Translations under genes and position numbers: made by a program | From: an uncultured Chloroflexota bacterium | GTDB lineage: Bacteria; Chloroflexota; Anaerolineae; Anaerolineales; Anaerolineaceae | Direction: 5' to 3' | Assembly: GCA_902791025.1 (NCBI GenBank) | Contig: CADATZ010000040.1 | Location: forward strand, 1 to 48,845 | DNA length: 48,845 bases | In this document: piece by piece, positions 9,126 through 16,464 of the stretch | How positions within the stretch are numbered: position 1 is the stretch's first letter | Layout: every line of letters begins with the position of its first letter | The notes under the pieces: model-generated | What the model saw: only the letters and a program-made list of their open reading frames with translations | The model's database searches: none | What the model was told of the DNA's origin: nothing

Positions 9126-9639
9126 CTTCCGCATCTGAACTCTGAACTTTGATCTCTGAATTCTGTCTCGTTCCTTCCTTCAACTCAAGGCGATTGAGCA
9201 GAACTTTGAGCCGGGGGCGGTTGTATCGCTGCACGATGATAAAAGGCAGATTTCCCAGCAGAACATAGACGAGGTACACAATCACCCCGCCGATCCCTTC
9301 CCACAGGTTCAGCAGCCAGAGACCGGCGATATTGAGCAGATTATGCACCATCTCCGCCGTACAGGTTTCCCTTATCATCGTCCGTACCGTTTCCGCCGTA
9401 AATCCGACTTTCAGCCGTTTTTGCGGCATCCATCGCTTGAGAACCTGGCTGACATCCGGAATTTTTGCCTGCCAATACTTAATATTCAGCTTCTCGTAAA
9501 TCTTTCCACCCAGTTCCCATTTCTGCTCACGGAAAAGGAAACTTTCCGGATCCGGATCAAGTTTTGATATGATCCGGCCAACCGGATAAGCGATTACGCC
9601 AAGAATACCTATATAAAGAATACAGCTTCCGAATCCCAT
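9118..9639 (-). CDS. CrtO-like (diaponeurosporenoate acyltransferase family) membrane protein
   Basis: 173 residues from the ATG at 9639 (MGFGSCILYIGILGV). The family includes staphylococcal CrtO, the last step of staphyloxanthin synthesis, but most members have no known substrate. Support comes from the order of family landmarks: an N-terminal membrane segment, FRxxxWE-like FREQKWELGGKIYEKLNIKYW, IPDVSQVL, IRETCTAEMVHNLL, two further hydrophobic segments, and the conserved C-terminal GNLPFIIVQRYNRPRL. A longer in-frame start at 9735 would lie inside palindromic element 1 and is rejected. The ribosome site before 9639 is weak. Carotenoid function is not supported by any neighbour; the safe call is a family-level integral membrane acyltransferase. 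Confidence 0.75.
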   Translation of the reverse strand: MGFGSCILYIGILGVIAYPVGRIISKLDPDPESFLFREQKWELGGKIYEKLNIKYWQAKIPDVSQVLKRWMPQKRLKVGFTAETVRTMIRETCTAEMVHNLLNIAGLWLLNLWEGIGGVIVYLVYVLLGNLPFIIVQRYNRPRLKVLLNRLELKEGTRQNSEIKVQSSDAEGC

Positions 9640-9700
9640 AACATAATAATAACGGAAAAAAAAGAAAAATTCAAGTCTGATTTTTGAAATAGGGTAATTG

Positions 9701-9790
9701 TTCAGGACTTGAGAGCCGCACATGGGGACAGGCACACTTGTGTCGGTTTAACGACACAAGTTGCCAGTTCCCATGTGCTCCGTACTGAAT
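9701..9790. repeat. Dispersed palindromic element, copy 1
   Basis: Core GCACATGGGGACAGGCACAC ... CAAGTTGCCAGTTCCCATG at 9718-9778, flanked by TTCAGGACTT and CGTACTGAATA. It is an imperfect hairpin between the CrtO-like gene and the small membrane protein gene, and matches the copies at 13906, 16354, 19491, 19988, 23152, 27829, 42576 and 48626. Confidence 0.85.
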
Positions 9791-9860
9791 AATTACGAAA
9801 TAGGGAAAGCAGTGATCAGACAATGTTCAGAAAATGTTATCGGCCTTAATTTCTTTAAAA

Positions 9861-9883
9861 CACAAAAGAGCCGAAGCTCTTTT
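9861..9883 (-). terminator. Terminator of the small membrane protein gene
   Basis: Perfect stem AAAAGAGC/GCTCTTTT (9864-9871, 9876-9883) with a CGAA loop; the minus-strand T-run is CTCTTTTGTG. It lies about 40 bases past the stop of the gene ending at 9925. The symmetry also allows action on the plus strand. Confidence 0.6.
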
Positions 9884-9924
9884 TCTATTTGGTATTTGCT
9901 TTTTGACTCGAAAGCTAATTGTAA

Positions 9925-10149
9925 TTACTGCCAACCGGAAACATCGGAGCCGGCGGCTTGAATGATTGCAGCCGGTTCTTCCGGCACTGCTTCTGATACA
10001 GGCGCTGATGCGGTGTTTTTCATCTCAAGGATCGGGGTCACATTGATCAGATCCATCACATTACGGTCAGCAAAAACCCACCCCGTAATGAACAGGACTG
10101 AGAGGAAAATCGCGATGATCAGCGCGAACATCTGTTTGTCTTTACACAT
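9925..10149 (-). CDS. Small single-span membrane protein of unknown function
   Basis: 74 residues. The start at 10149 is supported by GTGAGGTG eight bases upstream and by a good promoter further up. The sequence has a short basic N-terminus (MCKDKQM), one transmembrane helix (FALIIAIFLSVLFITGWVFA) and a C-terminal tail rich in Ala, Pro and Glu that probably lies outside the cell. I do not recognise a family. It is flanked by palindromic element 1 and the RsbW-like gene, and has its own promoter and terminator, so it is likely a separate transcription unit. Confidence 0.65.
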   Translation of the reverse strand: MCKDKQMFALIIAIFLSVLFITGWVFADRNVMDLINVTPILEMKNTASAPVSEAVPEEPAAIIQAAGSDVSGWQ

Positions 10150-10174
10150 AAATGCACCTCACAATGACCTTTTA

Positions 10175-10203
10175 CTTATATCATAGTGCAAGTTAGATAC
10201 CAA
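10175..10203 (-). promoter_or_regulatory. Promoter of the small membrane protein gene
   Basis: On the minus strand TTGGTA (10203-10198), 17-bp spacer, TATAAG (10180-10175), about 25 bases before the start codon at 10149. Confidence 0.5.
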
Positions 10204-10310
10204 AACCAACAGCAGCTATCATAACCGCTTTTTCAAATTTTTGCAAAGAAATCAGGGAAATATGTGACGAATAAATTACAGCAATCTTAAAGAAAAAAGA
10301 TGCCATAAAT

Positions 10311-10338
10311 TTTGTTAAGATTTAACAACCTTAACAAA
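10311..10338. repeat. Inverted repeat TTTGTTAAG / CTTAACAAA
   Basis: A perfect 9-bp inverted repeat with a 10-base spacer that itself contains TTTAACAA, in the AT-rich gap between the RsbW-like gene (end 10409) and the small membrane protein gene. It could be a weak terminator for the former or a regulator site; the sequence does not decide. The rest of 10204-10408 holds nothing recognisable. Confidence 0.5.
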
Positions 10339-10408
10339 TTACACAGCATCATATAAAATAATATTTTTTTCTCCGGAAGGTGCCATCATGCGATTGGCAG
10401 CATTAATA

Positions 10409-10828
10409 TTACAATTTTTTTCGGATCGTCAATATATTTTCACCATTTTCCCGTTGATACTGCATATCATCCATGCTTTTCTTGACCATGTAGATACCCA
10501 GACCACCAATCTGACGTTCCGCAGCGGAAAGCGTCACATCCGGATCATCTTTCGCGAGCGGATCGAAAGGCATGCCGCTGTCACGAAATTCAATCACAAC
10601 CGCTTTTGGGTCATCCTCAAACCACAATGAAATCACCGCATCACCGACTTCGGTACCCTGATAAGCATAATGGGCAATATTGACATAGATTTCTTCAACA
10701 GCCACATCAATCTGCATCTGAAGCTTCAAAGGACATGCGTTCTCTTCAAGATGACCGTCCACAAATCCTATAACCTGATCAAGATTGTCTACAGCGGCAG
10801 AGATTTTCAATACATTTTTTTCAGTCAT
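10409..10828 (-). CDS. RsbW-like ATP-binding anti-sigma/serine kinase domain protein
   Basis: 139 residues, a stand-alone HATPase_c_2 domain as in RsbW and SpoIIAB, which bind sigma factors or phosphorylate STAS antagonists. The N-box is QIDVAVEEIYVNIAHYAY, the G1 box is EFRDSGMPFDPL and the G2 region is IGGLGIYMVKKSMDDMQY. AAGGAGTGAAAG gives a good ribosome site. No STAS antagonist, PP2C phosphatase or sigma factor gene is adjacent, so the partner is unknown. The upstream mannosyltransferase gene ends 50 bases away and is AT-rich; a shared transcript is possible. Confidence 0.85.
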   Translation of the reverse strand: MTEKNVLKISAAVDNLDQVIGFVDGHLEENACPLKLQMQIDVAVEEIYVNIAHYAYQGTEVGDAVISLWFEDDPKAVVIEFRDSGMPFDPLAKDDPDVTLSAAERQIGGLGIYMVKKSMDDMQYQRENGENILTIRKKL

Positions 10829-10878
10829 CTTTCACTCCTTATCAATAAAGGTAAAATCAATGTTATACCTTTCCAAAC

Positions 10879-12081
10879 TCAAATTTCAACAGTTTGTTTT
10901 TTTCCTGTCATTCTATTATACAAGTCATAACTGATCCAGCAATAGCAACCCAGGTAAAAACATGCAAGAATCGTATAATTTAATTCGCTCCCGGATAAAC
11001 TGCTGCCATAGGTACAAGCTGAAACCAGATGGATAATGATCACAGGGATCAAAATCTTGTTGTGAAGAAAAATCGCAACAAAAGTGAGCAGGATTACCGC
11101 CAAAAAATCATAGCGTTCATGCATACCCGGCAGAAATTCATTACAGGTCATTGTACACCAGGCAGCAATATACAACCAGTCGGATGACGAAATGACACCC
11201 TTTTTCTGACTGATAAACAACAAGCTGAATAAAAAAATAACGATTGGCAAAAACAAAGCGAGTTGAAAAAATATCTCGTCACTTTCCATTCCGATAGCAT
11301 AAATTGAAGGGAAATTTTCAAACATATGCGTACCGGATGTCTGATCGAAATAAATTGAATATGTGTCAACAGCTGATCTGCCACACAAAATCGCAGGCAA
11401 ACCACTCAATAAATAAATCAAAGGGATCCATAGGAACTTCACGATACTGAAATCCTTTTTCCCTATATAAAAAAGGATCAGGAAAGGAAATATAAAAACT
11501 GCCTGAAGCTTGAAAGCAAAGGCGATCCCGGTAAAAATAAAAGCCGGATCATATTTCCCTTTCAAAAAGTAATACAACGCGATCAGCAGAAATCCCGAAT
11601 ATATCGAATCACATTGTTTCCAGATAGAGCTGTTCTCGATAACAATAGGAAGAAGAGCGAACAGAATCGCAAAACATTTAATGTTTTTATCACTGATCAA
11701 CAACTTTTGGCTTTTCTTCAATTCGAATGCAATCTTATAAATGAAAAGCGCAATAATATAATCAAAGAGAATCGAAAACAAAGCGATAGGCAGATATGGC
11801 TTAACATCTATTTTCGATATCAGAGCCAGAAAAACATTATACGGCACATAATAATTTCCGACTCCTTCCCGAAGGCCCTCCACAATGCCTGTTTCACGAT
11901 AAAACTTCACCCAGGGTTTCAGAAAATAATTATAATCCGAGACACCGGATCGATAGTCTATCAAAGGGACATACCGATATCGCAAATAAATGGATACCAA
12001 GAATAATACCGTAAATATAACGATATCGGCATGCTTTTCAAATAATGCGAAGAGAAAGCTATCAGCTTTTTTCCGATTCAT
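10879..12081 (-). CDS. Gpi18-like mannosyltransferase family integral membrane protein
   Basis: 400 residues with about ten predicted transmembrane helices. It resembles Gpi18/GT-C-fold polyprenyl-phosphate mannosyltransferases, which transfer a sugar from a lipid carrier on the outer face of the membrane. Landmarks are an early acidic loop DYRSGVSDYNYFLKPW, the conserved WKQCDSIY after the fourth helix, FAFKLQAVFIFP, and GMHERYDFLAV near the C-terminus. The start at 12081 gives a short cytoplasmic basic segment (MNRKKAD). Base composition is clearly more AT-rich than trxB next door, hinting at different ancestry. The acceptor is not predictable. A lipid-carrier glycosyltransferase such as that at 23298-24218 could supply its donor, which is inference. 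Confidence 0.75.
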   Translation of the reverse strand: MNRKKADSFLFALFEKHADIVIFTVLFLVSIYLRYRYVPLIDYRSGVSDYNYFLKPWVKFYRETGIVEGLREGVGNYYVPYNVFLALISKIDVKPYLPIALFSILFDYIIALFIYKIAFELKKSQKLLISDKNIKCFAILFALLPIVIENSSIWKQCDSIYSGFLLIALYYFLKGKYDPAFIFTGIAFAFKLQAVFIFPFLILFYIGKKDFSIVKFLWIPLIYLLSGLPAILCGRSAVDTYSIYFDQTSGTHMFENFPSIYAIGMESDEIFFQLALFLPIVIFLFSLLFISQKKGVISSSDWLYIAAWCTMTCNEFLPGMHERYDFLAVILLTFVAIFLHNKILIPVIIIHLVSACTYGSSLSGSELNYTILACFYLGCYCWISYDLYNRMTGKKQTVEI

Positions 12082-12100
12082 ATAAGGTATTGACGCAGTT

Positions 12101-13015
12101 TTACTTCGACGCTGAAATACCAGCTTGAGCCCCCAGAGCCGCTGAGACGATCACCTGACGGTAACGGCTGTCAACGGATTCGCCGGCTGCATAAACATTC
12201 GGGACAGAGGTCTGCATATCCGGGCCGACCTTGATGGTGCCGTTTTCAATTTCAAGCTGACCTTCAAAGATATCCGTCACGGTCTTTGTTCCGACAAAGA
12301 TAAAGACACCGTCAATCGGCATCAGGCTTTCCTCGCCGGTTTTGACATTTTTGATCTTCAGCCCCGTCACCTTTTCTTCACCGACAATTTCTGTCACCAC
12401 GGAATTCCAGCAGAACTTGATCTTCGGATTCTCAAAAGCACGATCCTGAACGATCTTGTCCGCGCGCAGGGCATCGCGGCGATGGATGATCGTAACGGAA
12501 GCGGCAAAACGGGTCAGGAACTCGGCTTCTTCCACAGCGGAGTTGCCGCCGCCGATGACAGCAACGTTCTTCTTGCGATAGAAAAAGCCATCACAAGTCG
12601 CACAATAGGAAACGCCGCGTCCGGTGAATTCTTTTTCTCCCGGAACGTTCAGCGGCAGATGGTTGGAACCGGCAGCAATGATAACTTTCTCGCAGCGGTA
12701 AGTCGTTACACCGGTCTCCACGATCAGCGGCTGGGATGAGAAATCCACCTTTTCCACAACATCGGAAACCATCTCTGCACCGAATTTTTCAGCCTGTTCA
12801 CGGAATTTGTCCATCAGTTCGGACCCGCTCACAGATTCCACAAAACCGGGATAGTTTTCAATGTCGGCTGTCAGGGAAGCCTGACCGCCAAGCGTGGGGC
12901 CGGTGATGATGATGGGACTCAACCCTGCCCGTCCGGTATAAATCCCGGCACTGAACCCTGCCGGGCCGGCACCGATGATCAGAACCTTACAATCTCTCGT
13001 CTGTTCTTCACTCAT
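12101..13015 (-). CDS. trxB: Thioredoxin reductase (NADPH, FAD)
   Basis: 304 residues from the ATG at 13015, preferred because AGAGGT lies just upstream; the in-frame start at 13066 would add 17 residues poorly matching the family. It reduces thioredoxin with NADPH. The FAD-binding loop is VLIIGAGPAGFSAGIYTGRAG, the redox-active pair is in YCATCDGFFYRKK, the NADPH site is VIGGGNSAVEEA, and the C-terminal FAD contact is NVYAAGESVDSRYRQ. The usual AGDV/ D-x-R-Q is present as AAGES-VD, a common variant. No thioredoxin gene is nearby. It is downstream of the broken sugar kinase, 57 bases away, and may share its transcript. Confidence 0.93.
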   Translation of the reverse strand: MSEEQTRDCKVLIIGAGPAGFSAGIYTGRAGLSPIIITGPTLGGQASLTADIENYPGFVESVSGSELMDKFREQAEKFGAEMVSDVVEKVDFSSQPLIVETGVTTYRCEKVIIAAGSNHLPLNVPGEKEFTGRGVSYCATCDGFFYRKKNVAVIGGGNSAVEEAEFLTRFAASVTIIHRRDALRADKIVQDRAFENPKIKFCWNSVVTEIVGEEKVTGLKIKNVKTGEESLMPIDGVFIFVGTKTVTDIFEGQLEIENGTIKVGPDMQTSVPNVYAAGESVDSRYRQVIVSAALGAQAGISASK

Positions 13016-13072
13016 TTTTACCTCTTTACAAACTTTCCGAATCCTGAATTCCGGATCCTGAATCAATCACAT

Positions 13073-13753
13073 TTATCGCTTCATTTCGCTGTGAAACCCG
13101 GTGGAATAATGATCCTCGATCACAGCATCGATTTCCGAAAGTGTGGACTGCGGCAGATCACCGGGGATGGTGTTTTTCATTGCCGAAACCGCGTTTCCAT
13201 ATTTCACCGCCTTTCCCACATCCCCACCGGAAGAAATCAGTCCATACAACGCCCCGCAGGTTTTGAAGCGCTTGATTGCTTCAATGGTCGTTTCCCTCAG
13301 TTTCTCTGAAAGGGCAAGGGTGATCCCGGACGTATGGAAACAGGCAGTATCCCCATAGACCTTCGGATCGATCTGTTCCAGTTCAAGCGAGAAAAAGCTG
13401 GAATTCCGTCGGTCATAGATCACCTGCGGTTTGCGCGGATAGGCACCATATTCATAGAAATACATCCCCACCCTGGCATCCGGATCGGTGTCGTAGATAA
13501 AATAATCATCCGAAACGCCGTAAGAACGGACTGTGGATTTCATATATTGACCGATATCATGGGAAGGCAGACGAGAAATCACGCCGGTATGCAAATCCAA
13601 AAGTGCCGCACTCACTGCCACATTCAATTCAGCACCACCCACATTCTTCTCAAAGACATCGGAACGAGCAAGGCGTTCGTTTCCCGGCGGAGAAAGCCTG
13701 AGCAGCATCTGGCCTAATGTGATCAGATCGAAATTCCTCTTTGGAAAATGCAT
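13073..13753 (-). pseudogene. PfkB-family sugar kinase (KDG kinase-like) with an internal deletion
   Basis: Start at 13753 (MHFPKRNFDLITLGQML), preceded by GAGGAGG; 226 residues, whereas relatives have about 330-345. The N-terminal half is intact (FEKNVGGAELNVAVSAALL, SRLPSHDIGQYM, SGITLALSEKL) and so is the last part (YGLISSGGDVGKAVKYGNA, then AMKNTIPGDLPQSTLSEIDA). The expected middle, about 100 residues, is absent: reading passes directly from AIKRFK to TCGALYGLISS at about 13250-13262. The lost section would contain the PfkB DxGAGD/GSGDA catalytic motif. The frame is preserved across the junction. The product therefore cannot be a normal kinase. Family assignment to 2-keto-3-deoxygluconate kinase is from memory of the family and is moderately sure. 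Confidence 0.75.
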
Positions 13754-13905
13754 GAATTCGTCCTCCTCAATTTTCTCCGAGGCTGCCATATCAATTTTCA
13801 AAATTTTTCCAATATTGCTGCACCCGGTAGTTCGGTCATGGAAATCTTTCTTCCTATTATACCCGCATTCAAAGATAATTTAAAAAAATTAAAACAGTGT
13901 ATCTA

Positions 13906-13995
13906 TTCAGAACGGAGCACGTGGGGACTGGCATCTTGTGCGGCGCAGCCCGCACAAATGTGCCTGTCACCATGTGCGTCGCTGCGGGTTCTGAA
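13906..13995. repeat. Dispersed palindromic element, copy 2 (complete, 90 bp)
   Basis: Bounded by TTCAGAAC (13906) and GTTCTGAA (13988-13995). Arms GCACGTGGGGACTGGCATC and TGTGCCTGTCACCATGTGC pair imperfectly around GGCGCAGCC. It lies in the gap between the broken sugar kinase and the exported beta-sandwich protein; the remaining parts of 13754-14068 are AT-rich and hold nothing recognisable. Confidence 0.9.
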
Positions 13996-14068
13996 CAGTT
14001 AAAAAACAGTCAACAGTGGTCTTTGATAAGTGGGCACAGTACGTCTCGCAAATATACTGGTTTCCTAA

Positions 14069-15574
14069 TTATCCGTTTGTGTTTTCTTCTGATGATTCCG
14101 GCTGATTACTGAAAAACAGTAAAGCCGTATTTCCCGGTATATTAAATTCCGAGTAGGGAATGACAACGATCTCATAATTGTCACCCTCGGGAATCTCATA
14201 AAACTGAATGGAACAGGTGAGTCCATCACACCAGGCCGCATCACGGCTGAGATCAGTGATGAACGCCCATTCACCCTGCGTATCGCGGATACCTACACGA
14301 AAAGTCACGGCCGTTTCGCCGGGATCTGTCCAGATGATCTGCTGATTGTCCGGATCAAGTGATGCATTACTCTCAGGGCCAATAAAACTGATGTCATTTA
14401 TCTCAATCGTAGGGACAGTATAGGAAAAGGCACCGTTCGCGGACCCCCAAAAACTGTCATTCCATCCATAAGTTGAAATTGTCCAGGTGTAGCTTTCGCT
14501 ATCCGTTAGTGCAAGTTCCGGTGAAAAAGTGCATAATTCGATCTGACAGTTGGATGACGGAACATTTTGATCTAAAATGATCGCACCTTTGGAATCCTTG
14601 ACTTCGATCTGATAATTCATTGCGCCGGTCACTGTTTTCCACATGAACTGCGGAACAGCATTGGTTGTGATCCCATTCGGGGAAAGAACTGCCGAATTTG
14701 TATTGAGATAAGTACCCAGATTGCATTCTGCACAATTCACGCTGAAGGCAGTCCAATCAGACCAGTTGGAAACGGAGTTTCCTTTCCTGCCCTGCACACG
14801 CCAGGCATAGGACCCACTTGGGAGATATACACCGGATTCCAGATAGCATACGCCGTTCACATGGTTCATCTCCGCAGTATTATAGCGAACATCCATACAG
14901 ATTTGATCCGACGCAGCATTGACCACCTGTATACGATAGTCGGAGACGCCATAGCCTACATCTTCCCACTCAAAAATCAGAGGATGCTGGTTGTCCAGGA
15001 CCGTGTTCGGCCGATAGGCATCCGCTGTCGGGATCCTTGACGGAACGGAGAAAGTCATTTCATCCGAAGCGGCTGTACCGGTTTCATTAACAGCACTCAC
15101 CGTCCAGGTGTAATTCCCGTCTGAAGGCAGTTCCGCGTAAACAATACAGCGGTTCATAGCACAAGTCCAGTCATCAGCATACAACTGTACGGTACCTTCA
15201 TATCCCCGGTCATTCTGCCAATGGACGTCATAATAATATGCGTTTTTGGATGGCGCCCAATAAAAACCTGTTTCCGTGGAGAGCCTTTCCCCCTGCGGAT
15301 TCTCCGGTACAGGAGCTTCCGGCGGCTCCGGTGTGTCTTCGGCTTCAGCAGTTTCTTCCGGCTCAGCTTCCGCGGTTTCCTCCGCATTGTTATCCTCTGC
15401 CGCGGTCGCTTCCGCTTCCGGAGTGGTTTCCATTGCCACTTCTTCAGACTCTCCCGTCACCAGCTCGATCACGGTTTCTTCTTGTATATCCGGAGAAGCG
15501 CTGACATTCAAAACACCGGCAGCGAACATGGTGATGATCATACAAAAAATCAAAAGACTAAGTTTTCTGTCCAT
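14069..15574 (-). CDS. Exported multi-domain beta-sandwich protein, unknown function
   Basis: 501 residues from the ATG at 15574, which has a perfect AAAGGAG site; the in-frame start at 15691 lacks one. A signal peptide (DRKLSLLIFCMIITMFAAGVLNVSA) is followed by a low-complexity Glu/Ala/Thr/Pro linker of about 80 residues and then about four repeats of roughly 90 residues. The repeats share W-x-Y-x-V or YTWTVSA-like strands (FYWAPSKNAYYYDVHW, YAWRVQGRKG, YTWTISTYGW), typical of fibronectin type III-like folds. It lacks an LPXTG motif, a membrane anchor or a recognisable catalytic domain, so it may be released or bind the envelope non-covalently. Unknown role; the linker resembles wall-spanning spacers. 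Confidence 0.75.
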   Translation of the reverse strand: MDRKLSLLIFCMIITMFAAGVLNVSASPDIQEETVIELVTGESEEVAMETTPEAEATAAEDNNAEETAEAEPEETAEAEDTPEPPEAPVPENPQGERLSTETGFYWAPSKNAYYYDVHWQNDRGYEGTVQLYADDWTCAMNRCIVYAELPSDGNYTWTVSAVNETGTAASDEMTFSVPSRIPTADAYRPNTVLDNQHPLIFEWEDVGYGVSDYRIQVVNAASDQICMDVRYNTAEMNHVNGVCYLESGVYLPSGSYAWRVQGRKGNSVSNWSDWTAFSVNCAECNLGTYLNTNSAVLSPNGITTNAVPQFMWKTVTGAMNYQIEVKDSKGAIILDQNVPSSNCQIELCTFSPELALTDSESYTWTISTYGWNDSFWGSANGAFSYTVPTIEINDISFIGPESNASLDPDNQQIIWTDPGETAVTFRVGIRDTQGEWAFITDLSRDAAWCDGLTCSIQFYEIPEGDNYEIVVIPYSEFNIPGNTALLFFSNQPESSEENTNG

Positions 15575-15687
15575 TCCCGCTCCTTTTCCAATTCTTTTAC
15601 AGTATTTAATCATTATACCAATGATTCTATACAGCTCATTAAAAGGTATCGATTCAGACCAGACCACACGCTGAAATTCTAACAATC

Positions 15688-15735
15688 GCACGATTCGTGC
15701 GTTTAATCAACAACAAAAAACGCACGCGTGCGTTT
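15688..15735 (-). terminator. Palindrome cluster ending the feo operon, probable terminator
   Basis: AACGCACGCGTGCGTT (15719-15734) is a perfect 16-bp palindrome followed on the minus strand by TTTT, placed about 35 bases after the stop of the HMA gene. A second palindrome, GCACGATTCGTGC, lies at 15688-15700, and two more TGCGTTT-like units lie at 15736-15755. Confidence 0.55.
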
Positions 15736-15769
15736 CCGTGCGTTTTTATGCGTTTTATTGTTGAAGGTA

Positions 15770-16153
15770 TCATCCCGGAATTGAATTTGTGTTAATATTC
15801 ATCACAACATATCCGGCTTTTCGGACAGCTTCCCGCAGGGTGGTCTCATCCGGTTTTGACTTCAGCAAAACTTCCGCCTTGTTTTCGCCGATATCCACCT
15901 TTGCCCAGGTATCGGGAAGTGCGTTCAGCGCGTTTTCCACACGGGCAGCACAGTTATCACAGGTCATCCCGCCGATCGAAAGCTCCACCCGATAGGGATA
16001 GTTCCCTTTTTTCCGGTCGAGCGCGGATATCCGTTTTACCGCTCCCTCGTGAGTGCCGCAGCAGCCTCCGCCGTTTTGAGATTTCTGCATGATCTGTTTC
16101 ACAGCCCAGCCGGTCAGGCAGACAAGAATCACGACAATTCCCACTGTAATCAT
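15770..16153 (-). CDS. Membrane-anchored HMA (heavy-metal-associated) domain protein
   Basis: 127 residues. One N-terminal transmembrane helix (ITVGIVVILVCLTGWAV) is followed by a Cys-rich segment (GGGCCGTH) and an HMA domain with the metal-binding GMTCDNCAARVENAL. The two Cys of CxxC normally bind a soft or transition metal such as Cu(I) or Zn(II). The start codon overlaps the stop of the upstream Cys-rich gene (ATGA), so they are translationally coupled, and this is the last gene of the feo unit. In this context it may handle metal delivered by, or competing with, FeoB; that is inference. Confidence 0.85.
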   Translation of the reverse strand: MITVGIVVILVCLTGWAVKQIMQKSQNGGGCCGTHEGAVKRISALDRKKGNYPYRVELSIGGMTCDNCAARVENALNALPDTWAKVDIGENKAEVLLKSKPDETTLREAVRKAGYVVMNINTNSIPG

Positions 16154-16302
16154 TTCAGTTCACCTTTCCGGGCAGCACAGTGGAGAGAACAGCCGCTGCA
16201 GCAGCCGGAGCAGCCCTTCTTTTTACCCCTCCGCAGCGTACGGACGGCCAGAAAAACTGCTCCCGCGATAAGTAAGAGAATCAATATATCCCAGATGTTC
16301 AT
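16150..16302 (-). CDS. FeoB-associated Cys-rich membrane protein
   Basis: 50 residues, a short gene. An N-terminal membrane helix (NIWDILILLLIAGAVFLAV) is followed by a basic stretch (RTLRRGKKKG) and a Cys cluster CSGCCSGCSLHCAA, which is the hallmark of the small protein usually encoded next to feoB (PF12669-like). It is thought to assist ferrous iron uptake, perhaps as a metal-binding or docking partner. It is downstream of feoAB on the same strand and overlaps the HMA gene by four bases. Between feoAB and this gene there are 162 bases holding tandem heptamers and palindromic element 3, so its cotranscription with feoAB may be affected. Confidence 0.85.
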   Translation of the reverse strand: MNIWDILILLLIAGAVFLAVRTLRRGKKKGCSGCCSGCSLHCAARKGELK

Positions 16303-16312
16303 AGGTCAGTCA

Positions 16313-16354
16313 TTAGAAGTTAGAAGTTAGTAGTTAGTAGTTAGTAGTTAGTAT
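16313..16354. repeat. Tandem heptamer TTAGAAG/TTAGTAG, six units
   Basis: Two TTAGAAG units, then three TTAGTAG and a final TTAGTAT, perfectly tandem, directly abutting palindromic element 3. A similar decayed TTAGGTG tract follows the helicase gene at 42505-42532. Confidence 0.9.
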
Positions 16355-16443
16355 TCAGAACTCGCAGCAGCGCACATGGTGACAGGCACGCTCGTGTCGA
16401 CTTTGCGACACAAGTTGCCAGTCCCCACGTGCTTCGTTCTAAA
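16354..16443. repeat. Dispersed palindromic element, copy 3
   Basis: Begins TTCAGAACTCGCAGCAGCG and ends CGTTCTAAA; arms GCACATGGTGACAGGCACGC and CAAGTTGCCAGTCCCCACGT. It is in the reverse orientation to copy 2. It lies inside the feo operon, 20 bases past the feoAB stop. Confidence 0.88.
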
Positions 16444-16464
16444 TACATACCTTCATAACTATAA

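Noticed and set aside
9640..9735. N-terminal extension of the CrtO-like protein into palindromic element 1
   Set aside because: The first residues would come from the repeat and a Phe-rich AT tract; the family alignment starts at the ATG at 9639.
16313..16443. CRISPR-like array
   Set aside because: The tandem units are only 7 bp without spacers, and the palindromes are dispersed single copies; no cas genes are present.
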